From positions 1-10,951 of the forward strand of contig CALPPP020000025.1 in assembly GCA_943325485.2 (NCBI GenBank): a DNA stretch of 10,951 bases, in the 5' to 3' direction. Shown piece by piece: positions 1 through 8,892 of this stretch. Position 1 is the stretch's first letter; each line of letters begins with the position of its first letter. Under the pieces are notes generated by a model. It worked only from the letters and a program-made list of their open reading frames with translations, searched no databases and was not told the DNA's origin. A program made the translations under genes and the position numbers. This DNA comes from Rickettsia typhi. Its GTDB lineage: Bacteria > Pseudomonadota > Gammaproteobacteria > Burkholderiales > Burkholderiaceae_C.

Positions 1-1278
1 GCCTTCCAGCGCAAAGGCTTTGCGAAAACGGCCTTCTAAAAACCGTTTATAGGCATCGGTGACATGTTCCAGTGAGTTGCCATGGATGACGATCACCGGC
101 GGGTTCATGCCGCCTTGGTGGGCATAGCGCAATTTGGGGCGGAACATGCCTGCCCGTTTAGGTGACTGGAATTGCACAGCTTCCAAAAGCAATCGCGTCA
201 AGATAGGGGTGCTCATTTTGCACATAGCCGCCGAGTGGGCTTGGGCAATGGACTTCCAAACGGGTCCCAAACCTTGGCGCTTTTGCGCTGATATGTGGTG
301 TAGTTTGGCGAACTTCAAAAACGCTAAGCGGCTTTCAATGGAGCGCTCCAGCAAATCGCGCTGGTAAGCGTCTACCGCATCCCATTTATTGACGGCCAAG
401 ACCACCGCCCTGCCCGTCTCCAAGATGTAACCAGCGATATGCGCGTCTTGGTCGGTCACGCCTTGGGTGGCGTCAAGCAGCAGCAAAGCCACATTAGAAG
501 ACTCAATGGCTTGCAAGGTTTTCACCACCGAGAATTTTTCAATGGCTTCAAACACCTTGCCCTTGCGGCGCAGTCCTGCCGTGTCAATCAATTCAAACTG
601 CTGGCCATCTCGTTCAAAAGGAATATGGATGGCGTCGCGGGTGGTACCTGGCAAATCGAAAGCGACCAAGCGCTCCTCGCCCAGCCAGGTATTGATCAAG
701 GTGGATTTGCCCACATTGGGGCGGCCCACCACGGCAAGTTTCAATGGCTTGGGCGTGCCGTCGTCTTCCTCGTCCACATCGGGCAGGTGCAAAGCGCCCA
801 AAGAGCCGTCGAGCATGCTGCGAATGCCTTGGCCATGGGCGGCCGACACGGGCATGACCTCGCCCAAGCCGAGTTCGAAAAACTCGACCAAGCGGTGCCC
901 TTCTTGCATGCCCTCGGCTTTGTTGGCCACCAGCAAACACGGTTTGCCTAAGCGACGCAGATAGTTGGCGATGTCGTGGTCTTGGGCGCTGATGCCTTGG
1001 CGGGCATCCACCACAAAAATCACTGCATCCGACTCGGCCACGGCTTGGCGGGTTTGCTTGGCCATTTCCTTGAAGATGCCACTCTCAGCCGTGGGCTCAA
1101 AACCGCCGGTATCGATGACGATGAACTCTTGCTTGCCATGTTTGGCGTTGCCGTAGTGGCGATCTCGCGTGAGGCCTGCATAGTCGGCCACGATGGCGTC
1201 ACGGGTTTTGGTGATGCGGTTAAACAAAGTGGATTTGCCCACGTTGGGGCGGCCTACCAAAGCAATCACCGGTTTCAC
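1..1278 (-). CDS. der: Ribosome biogenesis GTPase Der (EngA), C-terminus cut by window edge
   Basis: Der is an essential double-GTPase that acts in late assembly of the 50S ribosomal subunit in the cytoplasm. Reading from a GTG at 1278 gives 426 codons that are open to the window edge. Two tandem G domains are visible. The first has a P-loop GRPNVGKST at about residues 9-17, DTGG at 56-59 and NKAE at 119-122. The second has GRPNVGKST at 185-193, DTAG at 232-235 and NKWD at 297-300. An acidic linker (about 167-174) joins them, and the start of the C-terminal KH-like domain follows from about residue 330. Family members are usually 440-490 aa, so roughly 20 or more residues are missing off the left edge; this is not a true truncation. 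The start has no ATG but a good ribosome binding site, and it gives the family N-terminus [12 protein letters not shown]. The gene lies 16 bp after bamB and is probably co-transcribed with it. The identification is firm. Confidence 0.97.
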   Translation of the reverse strand, partial: MKPVIALVGRPNVGKSTLFNRITKTRDAIVADYAGLTRDRHYGNAKHGKQEFIVIDTGGFEPTAESGIFKEMAKQTRQAVAESDAVIFVVDARQGISAQDHDIANYLRRLGKPCLLVANKAEGMQEGHRLVEFFELGLGEVMPVSAAHGQGIRSMLDGSLGALHLPDVDEEDDGTPKPLKLAVVGRPNVGKSTLINTWLGEERLVAFDLPGTTRDAIHIPFERDGQQFELIDTAGLRRKGKVFEAIEKFSVVKTLQAIESSNVALLLLDATQGVTDQDAHIAGYILETGRAVVLAVNKWDAVDAYQRDLLERSIESRLAFLKFAKLHHISAQKRQGLGPVWKSIAQAHSAAMCKMSTPILTRLLLEAVQFQSPKRAGMFRPKLRYAHQGGMNPPVIVIHGNSLEHVTDAYKRFLEGRFRKAFALEG

Positions 1279-1285
1279 AGCGACG

Positions 1286-1292
1286 CCTCTCT
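1286..1292 (-). promoter_or_regulatory. Ribosome binding site fixing the GTG start of der
   Basis: On the minus strand the sequence AGAGAGG ends 7 bases before a GTG codon (1278-1276). It lies in the 16-bp gap between the bamB stop and der. No ATG is available near the conserved N-terminus, so this purine-rich stretch supports GTG initiation. Confidence 0.65.
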
Positions 1293-1294
1293 GA

Positions 1295-2422
1295 TCAGGG
1301 AAGTTGGTAGGCCTGCAGCAAGCCGTCGCGTGTCAAAACCACAAAGCCCCCGTCGGCCAAAGCAGTGGGCGTAGACGCAAAACCATCTGAAGAGGTTTGC
1401 ACACGGTTAATCAAACTGCCGTCTGCCGATGAAAGCAGGTACAGCCAGCCGCCGCTGTCGCCGATGACGACACCTTTGGAAGTGAACAAGGGACCGGTTA
1501 ACTCACGGTACTTCAAACGGTCAGAGTCCCACAACCTGTCACCCGTGGTGCGACTCCATGCTTGGACCATGCCGTTGGACTCGGTACCAATCAGCGTTTT
1601 GGCGTCGCCGTCGACCCCTTGCGATCCGACAGAAGCGCGGGTCCACAAAATGCTGCCGCGCAAGGCGTCAACGCAACCCACTTGCGCTTGAAATGCCCGA
1701 ACACAGACAGAGTTGTCCACACGAGAAGGCTTGGCAACCAAATCCACCAAGCGCTCTAAATCGTTGATGCCTCGGGGGTTGGCAACCGGCACGTCCCATT
1801 TGAGTTGACCGTTGTCTGGATTGATGGCGGTTAAACGCCCACCCAAGCCTACCAACAAGGTGTTTTGGAAAGGGATAAGCACGCCGTTTTGCTTGAGCAC
1901 CAAGGGCTCACCAGGGCGTTGCTGCATCCACAAGCGCTGGCCGCTGGTCAAATCAAAAGCCAAAATTGAGCGGTCAGCCATCATCATGAAAACACGTTCA
2001 CCAGCCACCAAAGGAGGGGTGTAGGACTGCGAAGTTAAACGGTTACGCCACATCACCTTGCCGTTTTGCAGCATCACCAGTTCGTTATTCAGGGTGACCA
2101 CTGCCACACGCTCGCCATCAAAGCCAGCGCCAGTGTTGAGGGCTGTTTTAAGCTCATGCCGCCATACAAGCTGACCATTGCGGGTGTTGACCACGGCAAT
2201 CTTGCCATCGTCTGAAGTGAGCGCCATGCGTTCTTGCACGGATTGCAAGCTTTGCACGAATGACACGTCGCCGCCGAGCTTGAACTGCCACAAGGCTTGG
2301 ATGGGTTTGTCCGCTTTGATGGCAGGAATTTGGGCAGGTTTGGGCTTTGAGGCTCCGCAGGCCGAAAGAAGAGCGCCCAAGAGAACAACCCACACCCAAC
2401 GCGGGACGGCAAAAGCCTTCAT
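1295..2422 (-). CDS. bamB: Outer membrane protein assembly factor BamB (lipoprotein)
   Basis: BamB is a periplasm-facing, outer-membrane-anchored lipoprotein of the BAM complex. It binds BamA and helps insert beta-barrel proteins. The 375-aa product starts with a short basic and hydrophobic signal peptide and a lipobox LSAC, with the lipidated cysteine at residue 22. The rest looks like a PQQ-type beta-propeller: tryptophans recur in short beta-strand contexts (ALWQF at 43-47, LVW at 85-87, VMW at 123-125, RLW at 163-165, LKW at 207-209, ILW at 258-260, RLW at 296-298), as expected for a propeller of about eight blades. Cysteines 240 and 250 could pair in the periplasm; this is an inference. 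The ATG overlaps the yfgM stop by four bases (ATGA), so translation is probably coupled. Position between yfgM and der matches the conserved proteobacterial order. Confidence 0.96.
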   Translation of the reverse strand: MKAFAVPRWVWVVLLGALLSACGASKPKPAQIPAIKADKPIQALWQFKLGGDVSFVQSLQSVQERMALTSDDGKIAVVNTRNGQLVWRHELKTALNTGAGFDGERVAVVTLNNELVMLQNGKVMWRNRLTSQSYTPPLVAGERVFMMMADRSILAFDLTSGQRLWMQQRPGEPLVLKQNGVLIPFQNTLLVGLGGRLTAINPDNGQLKWDVPVANPRGINDLERLVDLVAKPSRVDNSVCVRAFQAQVGCVDALRGSILWTRASVGSQGVDGDAKTLIGTESNGMVQAWSRTTGDRLWDSDRLKYRELTGPLFTSKGVVIGDSGGWLYLLSSADGSLINRVQTSSDGFASTPTALADGGFVVLTRDGLLQAYQLP

Positions 2423-3084
2423 TTTTTGAACTCAGGGGAAGCGACATCCACACCCAAGGTGCCCAGCTTGACCTCGATCAAGCGACGGTACTCGGTGGCC
2501 TCGTCCATGCCTTTGTAGGCGCTGCTGTATCGGGTTTTGGCTTCTTCGTTCTTGCCTTCAATCAGCGCAATATCGCCCATTCGGTCGTCAAAGAGTGGTT
2601 GAAATCCGGTGGGAGCAGTTTTCCCGTCCACCAAACTGCGGGCTTTGGCCATGTCTTTGCGCTCAATGGCCAAGGCTGACAAACGCAGGCGAGCCAGGGC
2701 GACATAGGCTTTGTCAGAAGCATGATCGACGACCCACTCAAGCGGTTTTTCTGCTTCAGCCGGTTTGTCTTTATCAAAAAAAGTTTTAGCGGCCAAGAGG
2801 GATGCTTGGGCCGTCAGTGTGGTGCGAGGGAACTGATCCTGCAAGTCGCTGAGCGATCTGGTCAAAAGAGCTAAATCGCCCTGCTTGCTGGCTTCTTCAA
2901 AGGTGTCAAACAACACAGCTGCCTGAGTGGCCTGACGCTGCTGCCAATAGTTCCAACCATTCCAAGCAGCAAAACACACCAAGACCAAAGTGACCAGGCC
3001 GGTAATCAGATTGCCCCACTGGGTCCAAAAGGATTTGATTTGATCGAGTTGCTCTTGTTCTTCAAGGTCGAGATGCGAAGCCAT
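2419..3084 (-). CDS. yfgM: YfgM family tetratricopeptide-like membrane protein (ancillary SecYEG translocon subunit)
   Basis: The 221-aa protein has a charged cytoplasmic N-terminus rich in Glu and Gln, one hydrophobic segment at about residues 23-43 (starting WGNLITGLV), then a mostly helical domain with TPR-like Ala/Leu spacing. This is the YfgM / TPR_21 layout: a single-span inner-membrane protein with its C-terminal domain in the periplasm. In E. coli YfgM associates with SecYEG and PpiD and is linked to periplasmic chaperone traffic. That role is family knowledge and is not shown here. The ATG at 3084 is preceded by AGGA at 5 bases, a good ribosome binding site. The gene sits 24 bp after hisS and its stop overlaps the bamB start, as in the E. 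coli hisS-yfgM-bamB-der order. Confidence 0.9.
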   Translation of the reverse strand: MASHLDLEEQEQLDQIKSFWTQWGNLITGLVTLVLVCFAAWNGWNYWQQRQATQAAVLFDTFEEASKQGDLALLTRSLSDLQDQFPRTTLTAQASLLAAKTFFDKDKPAEAEKPLEWVVDHASDKAYVALARLRLSALAIERKDMAKARSLVDGKTAPTGFQPLFDDRMGDIALIEGKNEEAKTRYSSAYKGMDEATEYRRLIEVKLGTLGVDVASPEFKK

Positions 3085-3108
3085 GATTTTCCTGATGATG
3101 CAGTAAAA

Positions 3109-4404
3109 CTAAAGGGCGGATTGTAGGCTGTGGCCCCAATCGCTGATATTGATCAAGGACTCGGTACGTTGCGCACCCTGCCCGTCGCGTAAGTTCTTGA
3201 TCGTCACTTGGTTTTGGGTCAACTCATCTGGGCCGAATACCAGAGCAAAACTGGCGCCACTGCTGTCCGCCTTTTTGAACTGCGATTTCATGCTGCCCAT
3301 GCCTTCGTTGCTGTTGGCAGGGGCGTGCATTTGAATGGAGATCGCCATGGCACGCAGTTGCTGCAACACAGGCAAAACCTTAGGCAAAGCAGCAGCGTCA
3401 GACACGATGGCATAGACATCCAGCGCCCCAACGACAGCAGAAGCACCTTGCTCCTTTAGTAATTCCAGTACGCGTTCTACCCCCAAAGCCCAGCCCACGG
3501 CAGGGGCGGGTTTGCCGCCAATTTGCTCGATCAGGTAGTCGTAACGCCCTCCCCCACACACCGTGCCTTGTGAACCCAATTGCTCAGTGATGAATTCAAA
3601 CACGGTGAGGTTGTAGTAATCCATTCCACGCACCAAACGCGGGTTGATGGTGTAGGTCACACCATGGGCGTCCAACATGGCTTTGACCGCATTGAAATGT
3701 GCCAAGCTTTGCTCACCAAGAAAATCCAGCAACTTAGGCGCCGCATCATTCAAGGCTTTCATGGCAGGGTTTTTGCTGTCCAAAATTCGCAAAGGATTGC
3801 TGTGCAAGCGGCGTTTAGCGTCCTCATCAAGTTGCTCGGCGTGTTGCTCAAAATACGTGATCAAGGCAGCACGGTGTTGCAAACGCTCGGGTGGTTGGCC
3901 CAAACTGTTGAGCTCCAAGCGCACGTTCTGCAAACCCAGTCGCTCCCACAGAGCGCAAGCCAGAAGTATCAATTCAGCATCCACCTCTGGGCCACCAAAC
4001 CCCAGCGCTTCAGCGCCAATTTGATGAAACTGTCTGTACCTGCCCCTCTGAGGGCGCTCGTGGCGAAACATGGGACCCATGTAATACAGGCGCTTGCCCC
4101 CTTCATAAAGCAAATTGTGCTCAACCACGGCCCGCACCACACCCGCTGTGGACTCAGGCCGCAAAGTGAGTTGCTCACCGTTCAACCGGTCTTCAAAGGA
4201 GTACATCTCCTTTTCAACGATATCGGTCACCTCGCCCAAGCCACGCACAAACAAGGCGGTGGGCTCGACGATGGGCGTACGAATATTGCGGTAAGCAAAC
4301 ACACGCATGACCTCGCGCACTGCAGCCTCCAAGGCCTCCCAACGAGCTGAGTCGGGCGGCAATATATCGTTCATGCCTTTGACGGCGCTTAATTTGTCAG
4401 CCAT
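3109..4404 (-). CDS. hisS: Histidine--tRNA ligase
   Basis: HisS charges tRNA-His with histidine using ATP; it is a cytoplasmic, dimeric class II synthetase. The 431-aa length is normal. Class II core features are visible in order: the N-terminal KGMNDILPP (about 9-17), the [12 protein letters not shown] segment (about 80-91), motif 2 with [16 protein letters not shown] (about 113-128), the histidine-specific LVRGMDYY (257-264), the glycine-rich CGGGRYD (283-289) and motif 3 [13 protein letters not shown] (304-316). The C-terminal part (about 330-420) fits the anticodon-binding domain. The ATG at 4404 gives the expected family N-terminus. The 21 bases before it hold no clear Shine-Dalgarno sequence, so translation may depend on coupling to ispG upstream (inference). 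Confidence 0.98.
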   Translation of the reverse strand: MADKLSAVKGMNDILPPDSARWEALEAAVREVMRVFAYRNIRTPIVEPTALFVRGLGEVTDIVEKEMYSFEDRLNGEQLTLRPESTAGVVRAVVEHNLLYEGGKRLYYMGPMFRHERPQRGRYRQFHQIGAEALGFGGPEVDAELILLACALWERLGLQNVRLELNSLGQPPERLQHRAALITYFEQHAEQLDEDAKRRLHSNPLRILDSKNPAMKALNDAAPKLLDFLGEQSLAHFNAVKAMLDAHGVTYTINPRLVRGMDYYNLTVFEFITEQLGSQGTVCGGGRYDYLIEQIGGKPAPAVGWALGVERVLELLKEQGASAVVGALDVYAIVSDAAALPKVLPVLQQLRAMAISIQMHAPANSNEGMGSMKSQFKKADSSGASFALVFGPDELTQNQVTIKNLRDGQGAQRTESLINISDWGHSLQSAL

Positions 4405-4425
4405 GGTGTTTGAAGGCGGTGCGAC

Positions 4426-5688
4426 TTAGGCGCTGACCGCAAATTTTTTCTGTATGTAGTTCTCGACAATATCGTGGAATTCTTTGGCGATATTGTCGCC
4501 GCGCAAGGTGAGTGCTTTTTCGCCATCGATAAAAACAGGTGCCGCAGGTGCTTCCCCATTGCCGGGCAAGCTGATGCCGATGTCGGCGTGTTTGCTTTCA
4601 CCGGGGCCATTGACAATACAACCCATGACCGCGACTTTCAGGCCCTCTACACCGGGGTACTGCTTACGCCACACCGGCATTTTGTCGCGCAAAAACACAT
4701 CGATTTCTTGCGCGAGTTCTTGGAACGTGGTGCTGGTGGTTCGTCCGCAACCAGGGCAAGCGGTGACACTGGGCACAAAACTGCGCAGCCCCAAAGCTTG
4801 CAAAATTTCGGTCGCAATCAACACCTCTTGGGTGCGAGCTTCACCAGGCTGAGGGGTGAGCGACACACGGATGGTGTCACCAATGCCTTCTTGCAGCAAC
4901 AAACCCAAGGCCACGCTGGAGGCGGCTGTGCCCTTAACGCCCATGCCTGCCTCAGTGAGTCCCAAATGAAGCGAATGGTTGGTTCTTTTGGCAAGTTCGC
5001 GGTAGACCGCCACCAAGTCTTGTACGCCGCTCATCTTGCAGCTGAGAATGATTTGATGGCGCGGCAGGCCTAAACGCTCGGCTAACTCAGCAGATTCAAG
5101 GGCAGAAGTGACCAACGCTTGGTACATCACCTGTTTGGCGTCCCAAGGGTTGGAACGCAAGGCGTTGTCGTCCATGAGTTTGGCCAGCAATTCTTGGTCT
5201 AGGCTGCCCCAGTTCACGCCAATGCGCACGACTTTGTCGTACTTGACGGCGGCCTCAATCATTTGGGCAAACTGTTTGTCGTGCTTGTCACCCTTGCCCA
5301 CATTGCCAGGGTTGATACGGTATTTGGACAGGGCCTTGGCGCAGTCAGGAAAATCCGTGAGCAGTCGGTGTCCGTTGTAATGAAAGTCGCCGACCAGTGG
5401 CACAGGGATGCCCATTTTGTCGAGCTGCTCGCGGATATAGGGTACGGCTTTGGCTGATTCTGGCGTGTCCACCGTGATGCGCACCAGCTCTGAGCCGGCC
5501 AGCGCGAGTTCTTTTACCTGGATGGCTGTGCCGATGGCGTCACCTGTGTCTGTGTTGGTCATGGATTGGACACGCACTGGCGCGTCCCCGCCCACAGTCA
5601 CCACATGGTCACCCCAGCTCACCTTGGCCTGCAGACTGTGGTGCCGCGCGGGGATGGAAAAAGGAATAGCTTGTTCAGTTGAAGTCAT
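4426..5688 (-). CDS. ispG: 4-hydroxy-3-methylbut-2-en-1-yl diphosphate synthase (IspG/GcpE)
   Basis: IspG is a [4Fe-4S] enzyme of the MEP isoprenoid pathway. It converts 2-C-methyl-D-erythritol 2,4-cyclodiphosphate to HMBPP in the cytoplasm. From the ATG at 5688 the protein is 420 aa. The N-terminal TIM-barrel begins with [11 protein letters not shown] (about 38-48). The cluster-binding C-terminal region has CPGCGR (Cys 311 and 314) and GCIVNGPGE (Cys 357 and Glu 364), matching the three-cysteine plus glutamate ligand set of the family. The reading frame could extend to a TTG at 5709, which overlaps the rlmN stop. That start has no ribosome binding site and adds seven residues I do not expect in the family, so I chose the ATG. 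The chosen start also has only a weak site. The gene directly follows rlmN with a 17-bp gap, where rodZ would be expected. Confidence 0.97.
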   Translation of the reverse strand: MTSTEQAIPFSIPARHHSLQAKVSWGDHVVTVGGDAPVRVQSMTNTDTGDAIGTAIQVKELALAGSELVRITVDTPESAKAVPYIREQLDKMGIPVPLVGDFHYNGHRLLTDFPDCAKALSKYRINPGNVGKGDKHDKQFAQMIEAAVKYDKVVRIGVNWGSLDQELLAKLMDDNALRSNPWDAKQVMYQALVTSALESAELAERLGLPRHQIILSCKMSGVQDLVAVYRELAKRTNHSLHLGLTEAGMGVKGTAASSVALGLLLQEGIGDTIRVSLTPQPGEARTQEVLIATEILQALGLRSFVPSVTACPGCGRTTSTTFQELAQEIDVFLRDKMPVWRKQYPGVEGLKVAVMGCIVNGPGESKHADIGISLPGNGEAPAAPVFIDGEKALTLRGDNIAKEFHDIVENYIQKKFAVSA

Positions 5689-5705
5689 GGTTGAATTTTG
5701 CCGTA

Positions 5706-6815
5706 TCAAGCATGAATGCGAATGGTCTTGGCACGTCTACCCGACACATCAGTACGGTCTTGAACTTCACCCGCGAGTTGGCCGCAGGCCGCGGCAATGT
5801 CGTCGCCGCGGGTTTTGCGGATGGTGGTGACGATACCAGCCTCACTCAAAATAGCGGCGAAAGCTTTGACCCGATCGGGTGCTGAGCGCGTCAAGCCAGA
5901 GGCGGGATAGGGGTTGAAGGGGATCAGGTTGAACTTGCAGGGCAAGGGCTCTTCGTGACGGGGGCGTACCAACTCAACCAAGGCATTTGCATGAACATTC
6001 GTGTCGTTCACCCCTTCGAGCATGCAGTACTCAAAGGTGATGAAGTCGCGTGGGGCATGGTCTAAATAGTCGCGGCAGGCTTGCAGCAACTCCGCCAATG
6101 GGTACTTTGTATTCAAAGGTACCAATTCATCGCGCAAGGCGTCAGACGGGGCATGCAAAGACACTGCCAAAGCCACAGGGCAGTCAAGGCCCAAGCGTTC
6201 CATCATCGGCACCACACCCGAGGTAGAGACCGTCACACGGCGGCGCGACAGGCCATAGCCATGGTCGTCCAGCATGGTTTTAAGGGCGGGGACCAAGGCC
6301 GCATAGTTTTGCAAAGGTTCACCCATGCCCATCATCACCACATTGGAGATGACGCGCTCATCAACACCGCGTTCAAGGCGCAAGGTACGCTCGGCAAACC
6401 AGAGTTGGGCAATGATTTCTGCCGTGCTCAAGTTGCGGCTGAAACCCTGTGCGCCGGTGGAGCAAAACGTGCAACCCACGGCACAGCCGGCTTGGGAAGA
6501 AATACACAAGGTACCGCGGTCGGTTTCGGGGATGAACACGGTTTCGATGGCGTTGCCTTGACCCACATCGAACATCCATTTGATGGTGCCATCGGCTGAA
6601 TCGTGGCGGCTGACGACTGGGAGGGGGACAATTTCAGCGCTGGCCTGCAACTTGGTACGCAGGCTTTGCGCCAAGTCGCTCATTTGCGAGAAGTCAGCCA
6701 CGCCTTTTTGATGGATCCAGCGAAAAAGCTGAACCGCACGGAATTTTTTTTCTCCCTGCGCCAAGCACCAAGCGACCAAACCGTCCAGATCGAAATCGAG
6801 CAGATTGGTCTTCAT
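5706..6815 (-). CDS. rlmN: Dual-specificity 23S rRNA (A2503-C2) and tRNA (A37-C2) methyltransferase RlmN
   Basis: RlmN is a radical-SAM enzyme that makes m2A at A2503 of 23S rRNA, near the peptidyl transferase centre, and at A37 of certain tRNAs. The 369-aa protein has the cluster motif CAVGCTFC (Cys 111, 115, 118). It also has the two extra catalytic cysteines expected of the family: Cys 104 in GTLCISSQ and Cys 344 in the AAACGQL segment, equivalent to E. coli Cys118 and Cys355. GMGEP (163-167) is the SAM-binding GGEP-type element. The N-terminal LFRWIHQKG (30-38) is typical. The ATG at 6815 is the first possible start, because an in-frame TAA lies one codon upstream. There is no clear Shine-Dalgarno sequence. 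The gene is 22 bp after ndk. Confidence 0.97.
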   Translation of the reverse strand: MKTNLLDFDLDGLVAWCLAQGEKKFRAVQLFRWIHQKGVADFSQMSDLAQSLRTKLQASAEIVPLPVVSRHDSADGTIKWMFDVGQGNAIETVFIPETDRGTLCISSQAGCAVGCTFCSTGAQGFSRNLSTAEIIAQLWFAERTLRLERGVDERVISNVVMMGMGEPLQNYAALVPALKTMLDDHGYGLSRRRVTVSTSGVVPMMERLGLDCPVALAVSLHAPSDALRDELVPLNTKYPLAELLQACRDYLDHAPRDFITFEYCMLEGVNDTNVHANALVELVRPRHEEPLPCKFNLIPFNPYPASGLTRSAPDRVKAFAAILSEAGIVTTIRKTRGDDIAAACGQLAGEVQDRTDVSGRRAKTIRIHA

Positions 6816-6837
6816 GGCTTAGAGGGAGAAACGCATT

Positions 6838-7263
6838 TCAGTGACCAAAAACATTCATGCCGGCAAAGAAGAAGGCAATTTCTTGGGCAGCTGTGTCAGG
6901 GCCATCGGAGCCATGAACAGCATTGGCATCGATGCTGTCAGCAAAATCGGCACGGATGGTGCCTTTGTCGGCCTTCTTGGGGTCGGTAGCGCCCATCAAG
7001 TCACGGTTTTTCAGGATGGCGTTTTCGCCTTCAAGCACCTGAATCATGACAGGGCCAGAAATCATGAAATCGACCAAATCTTTGAAAAAAGGACGCGCTT
7101 TGTGCACACCGTAAAAAGCCTCGGCTTCACCACGGCTGAGATGCGCCATGCGCGAGGCGATGACTTTGAGGCCAGCGCCTTCAAAACGCGAATAAATTTG
7201 ACCAATGACGTTTTTGGCCACTGCGTCGGGTTTGATGATGGAGAGGGTGCGTTCAATTGCCAT
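6838..7263 (-). CDS. ndk: Nucleoside diphosphate kinase
   Basis: Ndk transfers the terminal phosphate from ATP to other NDPs through a phospho-histidine intermediate, balancing cytoplasmic NTP and dNTP pools. From the ATG at 7263 the protein is 141 aa, the usual bacterial length. It starts [15 protein letters not shown] and carries the active-site histidine at residue 117 in NAVHGSD, followed by the C-terminal [13 protein letters not shown] region. The frame is open for eight more codons upstream, to 7287. The ATG at 7263 gives the family N-terminus and has a GGAAA ribosome binding site 7 bases before it, so I chose it. The 51-bp space before it is the largest gap in the window, so ndk could have its own promoter, though I see no convincing one. 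Confidence 0.98.
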   Translation of the reverse strand: MAIERTLSIIKPDAVAKNVIGQIYSRFEGAGLKVIASRMAHLSRGEAEAFYGVHKARPFFKDLVDFMISGPVMIQVLEGENAILKNRDLMGATDPKKADKGTIRADFADSIDANAVHGSDGPDTAAQEIAFFFAGMNVFGH

Positions 7264-7270
7264 GGTTAAG

Positions 7271-7275
7271 TTTCC
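7271..7275 (-). promoter_or_regulatory. Ribosome binding site fixing the ndk start
   Basis: On the minus strand GGAAA lies 7 bases before the ATG at 7263-7261. It favours this start over the upstream in-frame option at 7287. Confidence 0.55.
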
Positions 7276-7314
7276 AAAAGTTATCAAAAAATGGGTAAGG
7301 CTGAGCCTGAGTAA

Positions 7315-8253
7315 TCAGATTTTAGCCTTGCGGGGTTTGGGCTTAGATCGGGCCACTGCAGTTTTTTGGTCGCGACGCTGACGGGCCAAGCTGTCGGCAC
7401 CGATAAACAGCTCTCGTGAGGGGCTTGCCTTGCCGGTTTTGGCGGGAGTGCGTCTGGGAAGGCTGGGCTTGGCAACCGTGGCTTGGTGAGGCGTTCTTGC
7501 CGCTCCCAAATGCGATGCGCCTGCACTTCTTGTGAGTTGGTCAATGTCTGCGGCGTCTAACTCCATCCAGTCGCCGCGCTTTAAGCCTCGGGGAAGCACC
7601 ATCTTGCCGTAGCGGATGCGTATCAAGCGGCTGACCGCATGGCCCACCGCCTCAAACATGCGACGCACCTCACGGTTGCGCCCTTCTTGGATGGTGACGC
7701 GGTACCAGCAATTTGCACCCTCGCCACCACCGTCCTCCAGGCTACCAAACTGCGCCATACCATCTTCAAGGTTCACGCCTGACAGCAGCTTTTCTTTTTC
7801 GATATTGCTCAAAGCCCCCAAGACCCGCACCGCGTATTCGCGCTCTAGGCCAAATCGGGGGTGCATCAGCTTGTTCGCGAGCTCACCCGAACTTGTGAAC
7901 AACAACAAGCCCTCGGTATTGAGGTCTAGGCGGCCCACGGCTTGCCATTTACCTTGGTAAAGACGTGGCAGCTTGCGAAACACAGTGGGACGGTTCTGCG
8001 GGTCATCACGGCTGACGATTTCGCCCACCGGCTTGTGATAAGCCAAAACGCGTACCGGCATGGCTTGGATGCGCACGGGAATCGCCCGACCATTGACCTT
8101 GATGCGATCGCCAAACTGTATGCGCTGACCCACATGGGCCAGCTCATCATTGACAGTGATGCGGCCTTCGCCGATGAGTCGTTCCATCTCAAGGCGAGAA
8201 CCCAGACCCGATTGGGCCAAGACTTTGTGCAGCTTGGGGCTGTCTTCGCTCAC
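7315..8253 (-). CDS. rluB: 23S rRNA pseudouridine(2605) synthase RluB-type
   Basis: RluB isomerises a uridine of 23S rRNA (U2605 in E. coli numbering) to pseudouridine. The 312-aa product has an N-terminal S4 RNA-binding domain (about 7-55, with [13 protein letters not shown] and a GRITVN turn). The RsuA/RluB catalytic domain follows, with the catalytic aspartate at residue 110 in [11 protein letters not shown] and the family blocks [13 protein letters not shown] and [10 protein letters not shown]. From about residue 245 to the end there is a low-complexity tail rich in Lys, Arg, Ala, Pro and Thr, probably disordered and perhaps RNA-binding (inference). The start is a GTG at 8253 whose last bases overlap the scpB stop (GTGA). 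There is only a weak purine site, so translation is probably coupled to scpB. Assignment to RluB rather than RluE or RluF rests on overall sequence and on its position after scpB. Confidence 0.93.
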   Translation of the reverse strand: MSEDSPKLHKVLAQSGLGSRLEMERLIGEGRITVNDELAHVGQRIQFGDRIKVNGRAIPVRIQAMPVRVLAYHKPVGEIVSRDDPQNRPTVFRKLPRLYQGKWQAVGRLDLNTEGLLLFTSSGELANKLMHPRFGLEREYAVRVLGALSNIEKEKLLSGVNLEDGMAQFGSLEDGGGEGANCWYRVTIQEGRNREVRRMFEAVGHAVSRLIRIRYGKMVLPRGLKRGDWMELDAADIDQLTRSAGASHLGAARTPHQATVAKPSLPRRTPAKTGKASPSRELFIGADSLARQRRDQKTAVARSKPKPRKAKI

Positions 8254-8858
8254 GTGGCGGTCTCGCCAGGCTCTTCCAAGGCCATGGGCATTTGGGCAGG
8301 GTCAACTTCGTCGATCGATGCAGAACTGAAGAACTCGCTCACGGCACCTGGGGCCTCCAAAGGGGGCAACTGGTCCAGTGAGGCCACACCCAAATCGTCT
8401 AAAAACTGTTTGGTGGTGGCGTAGAGCATGGGCCTGCCCACCGTTTCGCGGTGGCCAATGACCTCAACCCAGCCGCGGTCTTCGAGTTGCTTGAGCACCA
8501 AGGAATTGATGGTCACGCCACGGATATCTTCCATGTCGCCGCGCGTCACCGGTTGACGATAGGCGATGATGGCCAAGGTTTCCATCGCGGCCCGAGAGTA
8601 TTTAGGCGGTTTTTCTGGGTGCAAGCGGTCCAAAAAGTCGCGCATTTCGGGGCGGCTTTGCATACGCCAGCCGCTGGCCACTTGAACCAATTCAATGCCA
8701 CGCTGTGTCCAGTCGTCTTGGACGTCTTGCAAAAGTGTTTTGAGCGTGTCGGCGCCCAGCTCATCGTTAAACAGCTGGCGCAGCTCGCGCACCGACAAAG
8801 GTTGTACGGCGCATAGCAGAGCGGTTTCGAGGACACGCTTGGCATCCAAGGTGTTCAT
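8250..8858 (-). CDS. scpB: Segregation and condensation protein ScpB
   Basis: ScpB is the winged-helix (kite) subunit that works with ScpA and SMC in chromosome condensation and segregation. The 202-aa protein shows two winged-helix domains, at about residues 5-80 and 88-157. Typical blocks are present: [20 protein letters not shown] (86-105), DIRGV (111-115) and the hallmark [17 protein letters not shown] (141-157). The last 45 or so residues are acidic and probably flexible. The ATG at 8858 has GGAA 8 bases upstream. scpA is not adjacent and must lie elsewhere if present; I recall separate scpA and scpB loci in Burkholderiales. The stop overlaps the rluB start by four bases. Confidence 0.96.
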   Translation of the reverse strand: MNTLDAKRVLETALLCAVQPLSVRELRQLFNDELGADTLKTLLQDVQDDWTQRGIELVQVASGWRMQSRPEMRDFLDRLHPEKPPKYSRAAMETLAIIAYRQPVTRGDMEDIRGVTINSLVLKQLEDRGWVEVIGHRETVGRPMLYATTKQFLDDLGVASLDQLPPLEAPGAVSEFFSSASIDEVDPAQMPMALEEPGETAT

Positions 8859-8892
8859 AACAGGTATTCCGAGGGAAATTTAACCCGCTATT

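Noticed and set aside
439..964. Two overlapping plus-strand open frames of about 165-170 codons opposite der
   Set aside because: Both are shadows of the der G domains on the other strand; neither has a convincing ribosome binding site or recognisable motif.
3580..4350. A 256-codon plus-strand open frame opposite hisS
   Set aside because: It lies fully inside the antisense of a confidently identified hisS, has no recognisable domain, and is rich in His and Gln as expected of a codon-bias shadow.
4474..5073. A 199-codon plus-strand open frame opposite ispG
   Set aside because: It is antisense to the conserved Fe-S region of ispG and shows no family motif; long antisense frames are common here because the true genes avoid codons whose complements are stops.
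5689..5709. Extension of ispG to a TTG overlapping the rlmN stop
   Set aside because: No ribosome binding site precedes the TTG and the seven added residues do not look like the family N-terminus; the ATG at 5688 is more likely.
6081..6599. A 172-codon plus-strand open frame opposite rlmN, rich in His and Arg
   Set aside because: It mirrors the radical-SAM region of rlmN and the composition is that of reversed coding DNA.
7264..7287. Upstream extension of ndk by eight codons
   Set aside because: The internal ATG at 7263 gives the family N-terminus [14 protein letters not shown] and has GGAAA at proper distance.
7286..7308. Rho-independent terminator between rluB and ndk
   Set aside because: The stem is only four base pairs with a three-base loop and the T-run starts several bases after it, so I do not list it as a terminator feature.
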